Shown here in pieces: positions 36,401-44,158 of a stretch of DNA of 64,000 bases. Source of the DNA: Undibacterium sp. CCC3.4. Its GTDB lineage: Bacteria > Pseudomonadota > Gammaproteobacteria > Burkholderiales > Burkholderiaceae_D. The notes beneath the pieces were generated by a model. It was not told where the DNA came from and did no database searches. It was given only the letters and a program-made list of their open reading frames with translations. The position numbers and the translations under genes were made by a program. The stretch is taken from assembly GCF_034347425.1 (NCBI RefSeq), contig NZ_CP133779.1:2046001-2110000 (forward strand), given 5' to 3'. Every line of letters starts with the position of its first letter. The first letter of the stretch is position 1.

Positions 36401-38352
36401 CGCGGACTGACCTGCACATGCTGGGCTTGCCAGCGTTGCTGTACTTGTTGCAGTAAATGAGGTTGGGCGGCGATTAAACTTTCTGCTGCGGCCAAAAAAA
36501 TACTGCGGCTGCTTTCCTCAGGATGGCGCTGCTGCTGCGTCAGCCATTGTTGATACGCATGGCGGCTCAGGGTGTTGATGATGGCGCTGCTGTCGATTGG
36601 ATTGAGGTTGGCATTCCAGGCTGCCTTGATCGCGTCTTCTTGTCGCTCTGTACTCATGCGCAAATCGCTTGCGGCCAGTCTGGCGCTGGCGTAGGTCGCC
36701 AGCGGACTCAGCGCTTGGCTCAGCAGAATCAGGCTCAGGCCGATCCGGGTAGCGCGACTGAAGTCGGGTTCGACGGCGGCGACTGTGATACGCCCTGGTT
36801 GTTCCAGTGTCGCAAAAGTCTGGGTTAACAACAAGTCTCCCTGTGCCGGCCAAGCGGCGGCATGCCATAGGCTTAATGCGCCATCACACAGGTCATCGAG
36901 CTGTTGCGCCTGTTGTAAGGCTGGTTGCAGCAAGGCCGTATACTGAAAGCTCGTCAGCGCCGGCAATGTGGCCACGGTGGCGCTGACTTCGTGGGCGATG
37001 CGACGATACAGTGGCGTCAGATTGTGGATCTGCGCTTGTACTTGGCGTAACTCTTGTGCGACTGCCGCTTCGAAGGCGGGCAGCGTGGCTTGTCGCCGCT
37101 GTAAATCAGCCGCCAAGGCGCTGGTGAGCGCACGCAATGGCGGCAAACTGCTTTGCAGTACGTCACGCAGCGCCGGTGGCGCAGTGGTTGCGACGAGCGC
37201 ATCAGCAAGCGTGGCTAACTGGCTGTCGCAGCGCGCCAGTAAGGCTTGCTGCTCGGTAATTTGGTCGGCATGCAAGTCGCGGTAGCTCAGACCGGGGCGG
37301 GTACTGCGCACGTATTCGGCCAGGGCGAGGCGCAAACTGTGCCAGGCCTCGATGCCCGCGCTGCCGAATGCGGCAGTGAGGATAGCGTGATGGCGCTGCA
37401 GCGCTTGTTGCAAAGTATGCAGGTGCTGCTTCAGCGCTGTCCGGTCGAGCTGGGCATCGAGCTGATCTTGCAGTGTGGCTTGGCGTTCCATGGCTTGCTG
37501 GCGGCGCTTGTCTATGTGCACGGCAGTGCGTGTAGCCGGCCGACGTGCGATCTGCGTCAAGACGTGTTGGAGTCGCATGCGGGCCCGATGATAATCACGC
37601 TGCAAGACGTGATTATCTTGCCACAGCTGTTCGCGTTCCTGTTCCAAACGACGCCGCAGCCGTGCCTGTGCCTGGGCGTCAGCCGGCAGCGGACCATGAA
37701 AATCTTTGCCGAGATGCTGCCAGTGCTGCGCCACATGGACAGAGACGCGTTGGCGTAACTGCGCTTGCTCGGTGCGGCCAGGTGTCAGACCTTGGGCGGC
37801 CAGCAAGGCGTGATAAAAGTCTGGGCTGTCGCACCATTTTCCTTGCTGCAGATAGCGATAGCCGGCCTGGTGCTCACGCACGCAGGGCAGGGTGATGTCG
37901 CGCCATTGGCCGGCCGCGAGCTGGACGGGTGTGACGCCGGGCCGCAGCAGCAGCGCCTCCTCGCTATGTTGCGACAACACGAGTAAGCCCGGGCAAACCC
38001 CGACTTCGACGGCCAAACGGGGTAGCAAGGTGCTCCAGTCCGAGCCGCTGGCGAGCGCGGCGCTGACGCCATGCTGACGTTCTGCCGCAGCGTCGACGGT
38101 GGCGCTGGTGTCGTGCTGGCTGCCGGTGAAAAGGCGCTCGACGCGTTGTAACAGGCGCGCCGTCAGCGAAGTGGCGGCCGTGCCTGTGGCTGTTGCATGG
38201 GCGCTGACAGGAAAGGCGCTGTTGCTGACACGAATCAATAACTGCTGCAAATATTTTCCGCCGGCGGCAGTGCCCGCCGCGAGTGTCGTCAATAGCTGTT
38301 GTGGTGTTGGCGCTGTGGGCAAGACGCTGCGGCGCGGGAACGGCTTAAGCAT
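27466..38352 (-). CDS. Giant multidomain toxin-like protein, intact copy (TcdB-pore-like plus HECT-like E3 region)
   Basis: A 3628-residue protein; AGAGGA precedes the chosen ATG at 38352. Layout by rough residue: N-terminal domain with EVGVCPGLLVL and QQGKWCDSPDFYHAL (100-185); coiled coils (230-500); hydrophobic segments near 550 and 700; a region from about 900 to 1460 whose order of features (LDLVPEQTLV, GYGRYFAVSN, HAGLCTLHYDSRT) resembles the TcdA/TcdB pore/translocation domain; a long beta-rich part; RAKR at 2587-2590; a domain with GEGHVNT near 2892; a pentapeptide stretch LRGSDLTNINLEGMDLS (about 3090-3125); and a C-terminal region with SSSSIFGTELDSP and Cys3595 in SCSGQIS, as in SopA/NleL E3 ligases. 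No signal peptide is seen. Domain names are inferred from motif memory. Confidence 0.7.
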   Translation of the reverse strand: MLKPFPRRSVLPTAPTPQQLLTTLAAGTAAGGKYLQQLLIRVSNSAFPVSAHATATGTAATSLTARLLQRVERLFTGSQHDTSATVDAAAERQHGVSAALASGSDWSTLLPRLAVEVGVCPGLLVLSQHSEEALLLRPGVTPVQLAAGQWRDITLPCVREHQAGYRYLQQGKWCDSPDFYHALLAAQGLTPGRTEQAQLRQRVSVHVAQHWQHLGKDFHGPLPADAQAQARLRRRLEQEREQLWQDNHVLQRDYHRARMRLQHVLTQIARRPATRTAVHIDKRRQQAMERQATLQDQLDAQLDRTALKQHLHTLQQALQRHHAILTAAFGSAGIEAWHSLRLALAEYVRSTRPGLSYRDLHADQITEQQALLARCDSQLATLADALVATTAPPALRDVLQSSLPPLRALTSALAADLQRRQATLPAFEAAVAQELRQVQAQIHNLTPLYRRIAHEVSATVATLPALTSFQYTALLQPALQQAQQLDDLCDGALSLWHAAAWPAQGDLLLTQTFATLEQPGRITVAAVEPDFSRATRIGLSLILLSQALSPLATYASARLAASDLRMSTERQEDAIKAAWNANLNPIDSSAIINTLSRHAYQQWLTQQQRHPEESSRSIFLAAAESLIAAQPHLLQQVQQRWQAQHVQVSPRSYAQFRAEFRQNARYVPVPQSALPQEESQTAPTLALFDWLAAHMILPSAEIALDSASNLLALPLLAMTLKKSGTSSSDHAAAMLTIFGMLNIASRSQASVCSPTPEQEEQQQQQLREQAQLRAQALAQLEQVVAPGASVAALTESHFWQALPFLQVPAAELIEINRARAGQIDFLYQHQNGDLEHKRLTEQELLSGVAQANSLQRNQGTSSSLHATAQRLQGKLRIAQVVFDIQQIEDSAATALNGTAAVLAMMNSAADLTTYFAELQTLSQQPGITSAAISRWEAVARHSARLAQLLAAPQLIATFIDLESRSESLLRNGEPADQQHRARDTLISDGVGTLTMLASMAAQRLTPLSFAYQYGLELRDWLYRQWDMRAKANAVCKELTGLFQDYEQQLSIQETPQNASIQIASTCAQAPVNLLIVDQTGLGYRSGALSIMEGVIAESVARREVEQADVLATLLYVFSPLEWIKSRPITAAQEFLLEQQWTQRLRGREPVYERQAFRIDLPRLHPDPPYLQQNRAKSLGTILRRPDYLRQLNWTSSAARVVGLDLVPEQTLVTIEGESFAYHLNAQNDPERKQFNQGYGRYFAVSNAQFPNKVIQSLVRVGRATRKTVITHTPILLWLKPSGIAAHAGLCTLHYDSRTALSTALLLSKTIGSCELSSQGGDFEVQMTHDMAATGPTPERLLFEIERDNPTRMTVLRENISLPQKDLLSIWQQRVREFEQHFTEAAGSAIHLSDIEVNGVPLDRFMQRQLYALFADHGAGPWALRISPVIRTRQQAALLLVLAYPSVVVSEADVLKLLNACYQDFSHAWKTSESYPFTLVAAADAEQEDLQAIPETRASSANFTVRFKHAGVVAAITVRNGRWGEIHRLPLTPTAPAPLLPASCQLLGRLNAPLPPGWLVQDIASGSWRHVSDNSNMTEVTANSTTEISQALVQRYFEVEALASDIWTLAATLPDLRQQFALPYQQVRVQLALDGAVASAYAARPPESDAQAEQRELWDSALGSFPLAIVDQVLGIGLNETSDAGGGPGHLSHADIDQIGTRVTQLKQQLRAFVFAQTRQRGALTLLPTARDEESIVDLHFTGFRGEPGIPKIQAALAGQPEPLAALLKILWLEARQNTLRNRVSLYHPGRASILTLPAGRSADQITVLGHDGEQLLLAEGAQSLWRWEQHEGAQAGLHAVLMPAFFSRQHLKGGGFHWQPEVGAVWSNGVAQLTPVGQEIWRLDRTGQAASHYLQAPQGRAPSEAVLHRLLAELARADLQAYRTLLLTVRDREVSATPKPGVAAQAVSEIDPHLQDLELHLSARSTLASASLFGSASAAHTELPTFTHHYQLEQSQQLSVRIADVERWIAIYSSLAEQPRARENDTTYRMESEQGVAKIAQLQLGSGSDLLTTALATVLDPMRCLPVLGLHSVDASEGMVWRHTRRPPAIWTPSDYEFLAEQAGQWLFLRPDASAPQRLWLEIFVVAEHSPNVTALKQQQTHGLLPVLSLTMSREHAQRCARQPIRVLSDQAHGRNGLLQIGTGEASFFYLSHAQQWIAIPPDYVYGGFDYLGPRSAAAEPSPAQYLLRHRNSGSVIQVGQQEVRLMMPGSYRLQASAKPRWQIITSEASQPAAATIHLYSSAADSRIIVPHRGEIFVIASELEGEFAFEAHATLPLRWQIDDLPNYRFSAGDGNGLSLRRGNKLSLTARHFPSAGLVLNGQHFEQAAALRARMLSFPTNGAHPAHLANWTQRVATIDGLSHHDQAVAWDNVTGTLLGLASPQEPTYLGRLAAIESTIPDRIVFSMLSAGAGFDTPAATLPLCETIAASGGTQRLAAQMIARPGGGSAGERDFLFDLNHFGPGQHFYLVVHGEQFIPGNEYAFSNPTQSYYHWHEQQQRARCIFAVAPGTQLSLSYKMEPNQQGKAIVVARVVLPSLAAQNQTMRHRAKRADAADNTCPNVPSTSRHLQLRDNLASQENPLHAYMMPNIWIQTKSLQENINQLQQDFDNIIFNSRKPLSSQAQLWYRIRKKIRRDAGRFFSNDYLPLPFLKSSDPAVSAGTAETVLPARLRDAKGVVLGVTPENPYDGLRFVYDNMQFLHEQGIRHLLLQTFSVEEYQALLKELNQTGVATLPAALKSALKLKDRHLVRITAGAHPDFQPYAHTLLRAREFGIAVHGLDCLASSLPNVRQPGIFTSGNGQTQTHNPWSWETEAAAEATLTDLCISNYVFQKSIHDIVPKNEKFLALVGEGHVNTLTVPASDHQWELESSVPSAARAVPGLAELTAALALQIQASNGFRDLAVFSDRSAPFEPKSAQPLQTTAGTRYLSMDFRPASIRSIPETALRRSRVRTDYAILPALGDAGYQLIWRDEFDTGNEFSRATISIDANQRWHIDRPPWRETLGAAAYDAGFPSRAALEEAIQRQQRMQPVLIDFSDPANTMPSQVLASQLKGVDYLRGSDLTNINLEGMDLSDCDLRDINWKVVRIDQKTRLGSAIFNSASRMQMHWEVLDEVERLYGNLNQHYLFDSYFNHLANRHSGSLLLAIDNIEDPRLRVEIMSSLIGRLARADLQLDLEPYVDSFIDILLNRDPLYQRDTAIAQLLKEKILPVLMRQAEQQVLAPTAPLKLHMLAELVRSRMSEPYFAQQHSGLINQLIIHGQTSADAAIHAGEIAQAQWELLPTTTRDMITLILDERSDERIPLSSHVRVMSSADGSLLLALPANSLAQIFQSASNMHADSWRNFAYFARQTDPAKPEQPTAYVNLNAREKALIGTDEMILHRFPLIGRIYSNSIEQGRRLAFIGSLGLPHQMHEDLIAATKISKFSDHHFSSEQMSTVSDRFETLMFSRPTPSGRDERLLQPDFATQVVRLYELQNATPQERGALFFGLAALLTHTSSSSIFGTELDSPLPFRGLAAAFLNSAAELNPAILPTENDATIPGQWSDKLLGAECYGASCSGQISYAMRAQVLKLPKREQELFWQGFPLPWDH

Positions 38353-38497
38353 GTAATCCTCTGGCAAGTGTAAGGAAAGCGCAGAGCAAGTCGGCGCTTT
38401 GGTATAAATACAAGGCGACAATATGGCAGTATCATTTCGCTGTAACTTGCAGAAAATACTCAGCTACTTCGGTGTGCGCGTCGGCGTTTACGCGATG

Positions 38498-41400
38498 TCA
38501 ATGATCCCAAGGCAAGGGATACACACGCCAGAAAATATCGCGCTCGTTCTTCGGTAAGTGCAGCAATTGTTCGCGCATTGCGGCGCTGATTTGCGCGGTG
38601 CACGAGTAACTGTGATAACCATCGATACCGAGTAATTTTTCTTCCCAGTGCGTGGCGATGCTGCTGCTGGCCGGGTCAGGCAGTACGGCCGGATTCAATT
38701 TGGCCGCAGTGTTGAGAAATGCCGTAGCCAATCCGCGCAGCGGTAACGGCGACTCGAATTCGACACCGAAGATACTGCTCGAAGAAGCGTGGGTCAGCAT
38801 CGCGGCCAAGCCGAACAGCAAGGCCCCTTGTTCCGTCGCTGGGCTGTTTTGCATCAGGAAATTCTCCAGCACTTGCTGTGTGAAGGCCGGGGTCAGCAGG
38901 CGCCGTGCCCGTTTTGCCGGATCGGCGTGCGGCAGAATCATGGTTTCAAAGCGATCGCTGAGCAGCGCCATGTCCGGCTGAGTCAGATATTTTTTGGTAT
39001 ATTTGGGAGTCTGCATCGCCGCGATCAAGTCAGTTTTGAATTGTTCCGGCAACTGCAGTAAATCGATGAAGCTCAAACGCCGTCCTTGTTGCCGTGTCTG
39101 ACTATAAATACGGCCTAATAGCGGGAATTGATGAAACACCGCTTCATCGGTACCGAGCAAAGATTTTTCCGCCGGACTCAAATTTTGAAAAGCTTCATGA
39201 TTCTCACTACGTCCGAAATAGGCAAAATTTTTCCATAGCTCGGGATCATCATGGACTGTTTCCGATAGCAGGCCGTCCGCATGCGCAGCCGGTAAGCTGA
39301 CTAGCAAACGCCCGGAAGGGGTGCTCAAAACACGCACGGTTTGTTCTATCGCTAAGTCAGGGTTGTCGCCGGGATCCATGATCAAGCTGATTTCTTCTCT
39401 GGTCTCTGGGGGCAGTTGCAACCAAGCGCGGCGCGCAATTTGTCGTGACAAATCTTGCAGACCGATATGGCTGGCAGCCTGTCCGCGCACGATTAATTGA
39501 TTGATCAAACCACTGTGTTGAAAGACGAAATTTTCCTTGTTCATTTCTGTTCTTACATGTAATGCCAATGCCTGCAGTTTGAGTCGGTTGTTACTTTCCA
39601 GTAAGGTCGATTCTGCTTGCAGTATGGCTTGTGGCAGTAATTGACTTTCGATGAAACGCAGTACCATCGGATCTTGCATATAACAATCGTCTTCTTTGAG
39701 CAAGACATCGGAAAAGGAATCGAGATACGGACCCAAAGGCAAATTTTTTCGCATCAAGTGTTCTAACAAGGAACGCATGGCCGGCACTTTGATTTTAGGC
39801 TCGGCAATGTGATCGATGGCGCGCAGCAGTGAACCGGTAGCAGGGTTGGCGAGATGATGGAAATGTATGTCGAGCAAGCGTTGCTGTTCATTGATATGGC
39901 GAAGCGCGGCAATTTCATTGACGATGGGCCAGACGAAATCGATCTCACTGTAAGCATCGAAACGGGCATCTTGAAAACGCGTGCGCATGTCGATTACGAC
40001 ATCGCGCCAGCGTACCGCACGCAGATCGGCATGTTGCAAATCCATGCCTTTGAGATTGATATTGCTTAATTCTGAACCGCGCAGATAGCCGACTCCATTG
40101 AGCGAGCGGGCGAGTGCGAGACTGAGACTGCCGCCACTGACATCGGAAAAATTGATGCCTACCGGTTTCATGCGCAGCTTTTCAGCAACGGCTTTTTCCA
40201 ATGTCAGGCGATCGACATAACCGCTATCATATTGTGCCGCGCCCAGTTTACTGCGCCACGGGTGGTAATCGATATGCCAGCGTTGAAACTGATCGATCTT
40301 CAAGGGTGCCCGGCGTATCACCGGTGGTGCCGAGCGATCATTGCTGAGTTCGTTCCAGATCAAGTCATAGCCCTGGGTTGCATCAGGTTGTAGCACGGCA
40401 TACGCTGGCGCAACGTTGGAGCGGCGCAGCGCGGTTTCAGCAATCGTGCGTGGCGAGCTAGGAATAAAATCGTAGCTGAGATAATGCGCACTCTCATGGC
40501 TGCGTAAGGAGGAAAACGAAGCCGGCGTCACTTTGTCGTTGCGATGGACTAATACCACGCGGTCGTGAAACACATTGCGTGGCTGAATCTGTAAGGCGAT
40601 CGCCCCGGTCAGTTCCGATAAGCCAGGGACTTCTACTCGCTCTCCGCTACTGTCAGAACGTTCGGAAGTCATGGTGTTGACGTGGGCTTCGCCGGTGAGG
40701 GCGACGAATTTCTCATGGCCTTTGAGGGTGTTGTGGATCGCGGTTTGAAATAGAAAATTGCTGACCTTCAGATCTGCCACGGTTTCCTCAAAACTGGCGT
40801 CTGAGGTGGCAAACACATGGCGCAGCATATTGGATTGTCCGCGGCCGGAGGTGAAGGCGCTAGGGCGATAGCGGTCTGGTACGCTCGACACCAGCGTATC
40901 CATACAGTGGATGCGCATACCGAGTTCGGTGGCGCGTGCGACTGTCATCGTATAGGGGCGAAACGCCTGTTCAGGATGAGCAGTTTGACGCAGTAAATCC
41001 TCATCTTTACGTTGTAAGGCGGAGAGCATACGTGGTGGCATGCCGGCCGCCAGGTTTTTGCGGTAGGCCAGTAAATCGTTGTGAAACTGTTCGGCGGGCA
41101 AACTTTGTATGTAGACACGGCGCACGCCGTGTTGTTGCAAGCGTGGTAAATTATGGTATAAAAATTCCAAGGCGCTGGCTGGGTGGTAGGCCTCGACCCC
41201 GACCACGATACCGGGCGCGCTGTGTAACATGCCAGAAAACAGATCTTCCAAACTGACCATGGTGCCGGGCGTGTGCGGGTAAGGAGGACGGTGCAGGCGC
41301 GGCGATGCAGCAAAGTAACGGTTGGCATCGCTGAGTAATTTCTCACGTTGGCGATGCCAACTGCTGAGGACGGGATCGCCGTGGTATTTGTCAATATTTA

Positions 41401-44158
41401 CATCGAAGGCTTGTTCGAATTCATGCTGCAGGCGCAGCACATTGCGCTGCAGATTGTCGCCCTCGCTCCAGCTTGCCGGTAAGCGGTATGCCGACAAGGG
41501 GTCGTTGCCGAAGCTCAGTTGTTGGCGCAGACGCGTAAAACGACTGGTGCTGGCCGGGTTGATGCAAGCCGCTTCAGGTTTGTCGGCGCGTTTCCCGCGC
41601 GTTCGCTCTGTTTGTGTTGCCGTTTGTGTTGCCGTTTGTGTGTTAGTTTGTGTCGGGTTTTGCGCGCCAGCATAGGACACGACTTCCGCCTTCACCAATT
41701 CCATGCCATGTTGATCCGCGCCGCGTCTGCGGGTCAAACGTAGGGTGCTGTTTTGTGGCAAAACAAAGCTGCAACGCGCTCGCTGCTGCCGTTCCAGCCA
41801 ATGATAGCGGGCTGCCGCGCTATCTTGCCATTCAAATTCCGGCGTCGTCACGAATTGTTCGCCATGCACGTTCAAATGGAGGTGTTGACCAAGCGAAAAA
41901 TGGCTGAGATCAAACAGGAAATCGCGCTCGCCGGCGATGCCGCCGCCGGCCATCTCAATCAAGTGACGACTGAGACGCTGGGTCGCGCCAGGTGCGGCGA
42001 TGGTTTCGTAGATTGTTACGTTGGCCAGAAAGGGTGTATCGAAGCCGGTGCCACGGCCCATCGTGAACACTAGACGCGCGTCCCCCTTGACTTGCAGATC
42101 AGCCAGATGGCCGAGCAGGCGCGGTTGATCTGGCCTGGTGGCGGCCAGCAAGGCACCGCTGATGTGATCATAGACTACCGCTGCCTCGGCGTGGCGCAGG
42201 CCATCGATCAACTGCGCTTGTCGCCAGCGTTCTTGTAGCAGCAGATGGTCTTGTCTATCGGCACGTTTCGTCCGTTGCAACAGACTGCCGATGCTTGGGT
42301 AACGCCGTCCATTGATCTCGATTCCAGATGGCGGGAAAATCGGAATCGCCAGGGTCATCCGGTCATTCTTGCGAATTTGTAAGTTACCCCGCGTACCGAG
42401 ATAAAACTGGTAGTCGGGCAAGCGTTCCAGGTGTAAGCGCAGAGGGGCCGGATCGACCAAGTCGGATGGCAATTTGGGTGCATTGTGGAAGATGAATTTT
42501 CCTTCCAAATCATTCGGTATGCGAAACAGTTCAGTGCCGGGGGTGATATGCAAAGACTCGCGGGCGTCGACACTCCAGAGTGTCACTTCGGCACTGCGCT
42601 TGCTGCAGCGTAGCGTGCGGCGATGACCGCGTAATTCGATGTGATAGTCGCCCGACATCAGAGTCCCGACGTCCCCTTCGCCGACGCTGAGTACATCACC
42701 GCTCTCGCTATGGCGCAGCAAATGCTGGTACGCCGTGTCGCCGGGATGCGTGCTCGCACCCAGATAGGCGAACTGGCCTTGTGCGTAGCGGCTCGGGATG
42801 GCGATCAGTTGCTGTTGGAAAGAAAGATAAAAATAGCCACCGGTACCGGCCTGGCTGATCCACAGTAAACCAGCCTCACCCTCGACCGGCAGTGGCTGAA
42901 ATTGCATTCCAGAAAATCGTTGTGCTTGCGCTGGCGTCAGCGCGAGCGCGAAACGCGCCTGCGAACGACTGCCTGGCGGCGGCATGTCGCGCGCGGGACG
43001 ATACAGTTCCAGCCAAGCGCTGGGTTGATTCTGGCTGTCTGGACTGGCTTGGCGCAGCATCAGCCAATGCTGCTGCTGCGTCTTGATGAATTGGCTGGGT
43101 TCGGTACAATGTAAGCTCTCGCCTGTTGCCGCGCGCCAGATCACGCCATGCGCCGGATCTTGATCGGAATGGGCCAGCACCGGCAGGCAGTTTGGGCGCG
43201 GGCAGACATAGCTGGCCGCTGCTGCGCGCAAAGCGCGTTCATCGCTCAGTTGCGGCCAGCGCAAGGCGGCGATGCGGGCGCAGGCCTGGTCGACCTCGAT
43301 GTCGTAGCGCAGCGCCGGTTTGCTGGGCTGATCGGCATGCCACTGCGGCCGCTGATCGTGCAGTTCTTGATAGATCTCGAGGTGACGCGCCAGATCGGCT
43401 AAGCGGGCATTGAACTGTGCGCTTTGCTCGAGTTGGTAATGGCTGGCCAGCGCGCGCACACTGAAATACCGACTACCAGGCAGATCCGGGCGCAGCGCTT
43501 GATTCAATGGCGATAGTCGACTCACTTCCAGCGTCACGCGGTGCAAGCGTTGAGCAATTTCACTGACACCTTGGACATCGATGCCGTCATGCTTGGCAGC
43601 GCGCATGTCGCGATCACGCACGCTCAATAGGAGCTCGCGGTAGGCGCTGAGATCGCGCAAGGCGACCGCGGCGGCGCTGCGCTGTGCCTCGGCGGGTGTG
43701 GCCGCTGTCGCATTGTTGGCATGCAGCGTGCGGAGCGTGCTGCCTTCCTGAAGTCGCCAGAGACCGTCACCTAGTGGCAGTAATTGCGCCGCCCCATTAT
43801 CCCAGCATGGGCCGATGGCGGCGTCAAAGCTGAACCAGCCTTTGTGGAGTTTCAAGCCAGAGAAAAAGGCCGGCGTCAAGACGTCGGTGAGGGCGCTGGC
43901 TTGATTCACGGTCCAGCGCAGCAAGTGATTTTCTCGCACTGCCAGATAATGCTGTTCGTCTGTGCTGCCGAGATAGCGCAAGGAATCGGCCGCCACACCG
44001 GCTTCGAGCGTCAGCCAATGCTGTGTTTCGGGCGCATAGAGCGACAGCCGCGCAGTGTTGACGGCGCGGTCGGGCTCAAACCAGTGCACGCACAGTACCT
44101 GTGCCAGTGGTGCCGGCGCGGCCAGTAAGGCGCTCTGCAGTGTGGCCGGGCTTGGCAT
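38498..44158 (-). CDS. Second giant toxin-like protein, downstream frame (C-terminal 1886 aa)
   Basis: This frame is homologous along its whole length to about residues 1790-3628 of the intact neighbour. It has the beta-rich part; two basic sites RTKR (629-632) and RGKR (854-857); the TGEAHVNT motif near 1158; pentapeptide-like LRGSELSNINLKGMDLQ (about 1355-1385); and the HECT-like end with SSSSIFGVEFESP, Cys1853 in YSCTAQIS and the same final PLPWDH. Its ATG is not a natural start: the upstream frame (44011-48876) is its missing N-terminal half, and a -1 shift at an A7 run would join the two into about 3459 aa. As written it would be a headless effector half. Confidence 0.65.
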   Translation of the reverse strand: MPSPATLQSALLAAPAPLAQVLCVHWFEPDRAVNTARLSLYAPETQHWLTLEAGVAADSLRYLGSTDEQHYLAVRENHLLRWTVNQASALTDVLTPAFFSGLKLHKGWFSFDAAIGPCWDNGAAQLLPLGDGLWRLQEGSTLRTLHANNATAATPAEAQRSAAAVALRDLSAYRELLLSVRDRDMRAAKHDGIDVQGVSEIAQRLHRVTLEVSRLSPLNQALRPDLPGSRYFSVRALASHYQLEQSAQFNARLADLARHLEIYQELHDQRPQWHADQPSKPALRYDIEVDQACARIAALRWPQLSDERALRAAAASYVCPRPNCLPVLAHSDQDPAHGVIWRAATGESLHCTEPSQFIKTQQQHWLMLRQASPDSQNQPSAWLELYRPARDMPPPGSRSQARFALALTPAQAQRFSGMQFQPLPVEGEAGLLWISQAGTGGYFYLSFQQQLIAIPSRYAQGQFAYLGASTHPGDTAYQHLLRHSESGDVLSVGEGDVGTLMSGDYHIELRGHRRTLRCSKRSAEVTLWSVDARESLHITPGTELFRIPNDLEGKFIFHNAPKLPSDLVDPAPLRLHLERLPDYQFYLGTRGNLQIRKNDRMTLAIPIFPPSGIEINGRRYPSIGSLLQRTKRADRQDHLLLQERWRQAQLIDGLRHAEAAVVYDHISGALLAATRPDQPRLLGHLADLQVKGDARLVFTMGRGTGFDTPFLANVTIYETIAAPGATQRLSRHLIEMAGGGIAGERDFLFDLSHFSLGQHLHLNVHGEQFVTTPEFEWQDSAAARYHWLERQQRARCSFVLPQNSTLRLTRRRGADQHGMELVKAEVVSYAGAQNPTQTNTQTATQTATQTERTRGKRADKPEAACINPASTSRFTRLRQQLSFGNDPLSAYRLPASWSEGDNLQRNVLRLQHEFEQAFDVNIDKYHGDPVLSSWHRQREKLLSDANRYFAASPRLHRPPYPHTPGTMVSLEDLFSGMLHSAPGIVVGVEAYHPASALEFLYHNLPRLQQHGVRRVYIQSLPAEQFHNDLLAYRKNLAAGMPPRMLSALQRKDEDLLRQTAHPEQAFRPYTMTVARATELGMRIHCMDTLVSSVPDRYRPSAFTSGRGQSNMLRHVFATSDASFEETVADLKVSNFLFQTAIHNTLKGHEKFVALTGEAHVNTMTSERSDSSGERVEVPGLSELTGAIALQIQPRNVFHDRVVLVHRNDKVTPASFSSLRSHESAHYLSYDFIPSSPRTIAETALRRSNVAPAYAVLQPDATQGYDLIWNELSNDRSAPPVIRRAPLKIDQFQRWHIDYHPWRSKLGAAQYDSGYVDRLTLEKAVAEKLRMKPVGINFSDVSGGSLSLALARSLNGVGYLRGSELSNINLKGMDLQHADLRAVRWRDVVIDMRTRFQDARFDAYSEIDFVWPIVNEIAALRHINEQQRLLDIHFHHLANPATGSLLRAIDHIAEPKIKVPAMRSLLEHLMRKNLPLGPYLDSFSDVLLKEDDCYMQDPMVLRFIESQLLPQAILQAESTLLESNNRLKLQALALHVRTEMNKENFVFQHSGLINQLIVRGQAASHIGLQDLSRQIARRAWLQLPPETREEISLIMDPGDNPDLAIEQTVRVLSTPSGRLLVSLPAAHADGLLSETVHDDPELWKNFAYFGRSENHEAFQNLSPAEKSLLGTDEAVFHQFPLLGRIYSQTRQQGRRLSFIDLLQLPEQFKTDLIAAMQTPKYTKKYLTQPDMALLSDRFETMILPHADPAKRARRLLTPAFTQQVLENFLMQNSPATEQGALLFGLAAMLTHASSSSIFGVEFESPLPLRGLATAFLNTAAKLNPAVLPDPASSSIATHWEEKLLGIDGYHSYSCTAQISAAMREQLLHLPKNERDIFWRVYPLPWDH